Shown piece by piece: positions 5,099 to 5,151 of a DNA stretch of 5,151 nucleotides. The translations under genes and the position numbers were made by a program. The stretch lies in assembly GCA_903928835.1 (NCBI GenBank), contig CAIYSK010000318.1, positions 1 through 5,151 on the forward strand, written 5' to 3'. Each line of letters begins with the position of its first letter. The first letter of the stretch is position 1. Source of the stretch: an uncultured cyanobacterium (GTDB taxonomy: Bacteria; Cyanobacteriota; Cyanobacteriia; PCC-6307; Cyanobiaceae). Under the pieces are notes generated by a model, which saw only the letters and a list, made by a program, of their open reading frames with translations, was not told the DNA's origin and did not search any database.

Positions 5099-5151
5099 CA
5101 AGAGTCATGCTTCCTGTTGGGTGATTGTTGCTTTTTTGTTTCGTTACCAAG

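Noticed and set aside
5096..5137. Possible terminator of the 55-aa RHH gene
   Set aside because: A run of six Ts (5132-5137) is present, but the only stems I can draw are AACAA/TTGTT with a long loop, or an imperfect stem ending about 14 bases before the Ts. Both are too weak to call.
1..5151. tRNA genes, CRISPR repeats, insertion sequences, defence or secondary-metabolite systems
   Set aside because: I looked for tRNA-like cloverleaf ends, regularly spaced direct repeats, terminal inverted repeats with transposase motifs, and defence-protein motifs on both strands, and saw none.

Overview
The window looks like a chromosomal stretch from a cyanobacterium, most likely a moderate-GC member of the marine picocyanobacteria (Synechococcus/Prochlorococcus/Cyanobium group). 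The main reason is the group 2 sigma factor at 3268-4113, whose region 1.2 (GDYLKTIGRIPLLT) and region 4.2 (LSKDKVQRIERNAL) read like the cyanobacterial alternative sigma factors I remember. A 146-residue HspA-class small heat-shock protein also fits. The assignment is from memory of protein families, not from a search.

Layout. (1) 2-700, +: C-terminal part of a GAF-GGDEF signalling protein that enters from the left edge. Its catalytic and inhibitory motifs are both degenerate. (2) 817-1257, +: hspA, closed by a clear rho-independent terminator (1268-1303). (3) 1331-1803, -: a heavily decayed phosphoribosyltransferase gene, convergent to hspA. Its four recognisable segments lie in three reading frames and central parts are missing. 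It explains most of a stretch that otherwise looks like a long gap. (4) 1990-3210, +: a cyclopropane-fatty-acyl-phospholipid synthase (cfa) close to the E. coli type, with one bicarbonate-pocket His replaced by Gln. (5) 3268-4113, +: the sigma factor, 57 bases after cfa, with a 7-bp inverted repeat ending exactly at its ATG. Two stem-loops follow it. The first (4091-4134) overlaps its stop codon. (6) 4226-5151: a region of small genes. It holds a 82-residue ribbon-helix-helix (RHH) protein on the minus strand, a doubtful 64-residue minus-strand ORF, and a 55-residue RHH protein on the plus strand. Both RHH genes have a short palindrome next to their ribosome-binding site, and neither has a visible toxin partner.

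How the parts may work together. HspA (aggregation and thylakoid protection), Cfa (membrane lipid modification) and an alternative sigma factor are all stress-related by family. The cfa and sigma genes may form one transcript. This link is inference from adjacency only. I see no tRNA, rRNA, CRISPR array, insertion sequence or recognisable defence system. The least ordinary items are the eroded phosphoribosyltransferase, the Cfa active-site change, the doubly degenerate GGDEF domain and the paired solo RHH genes.
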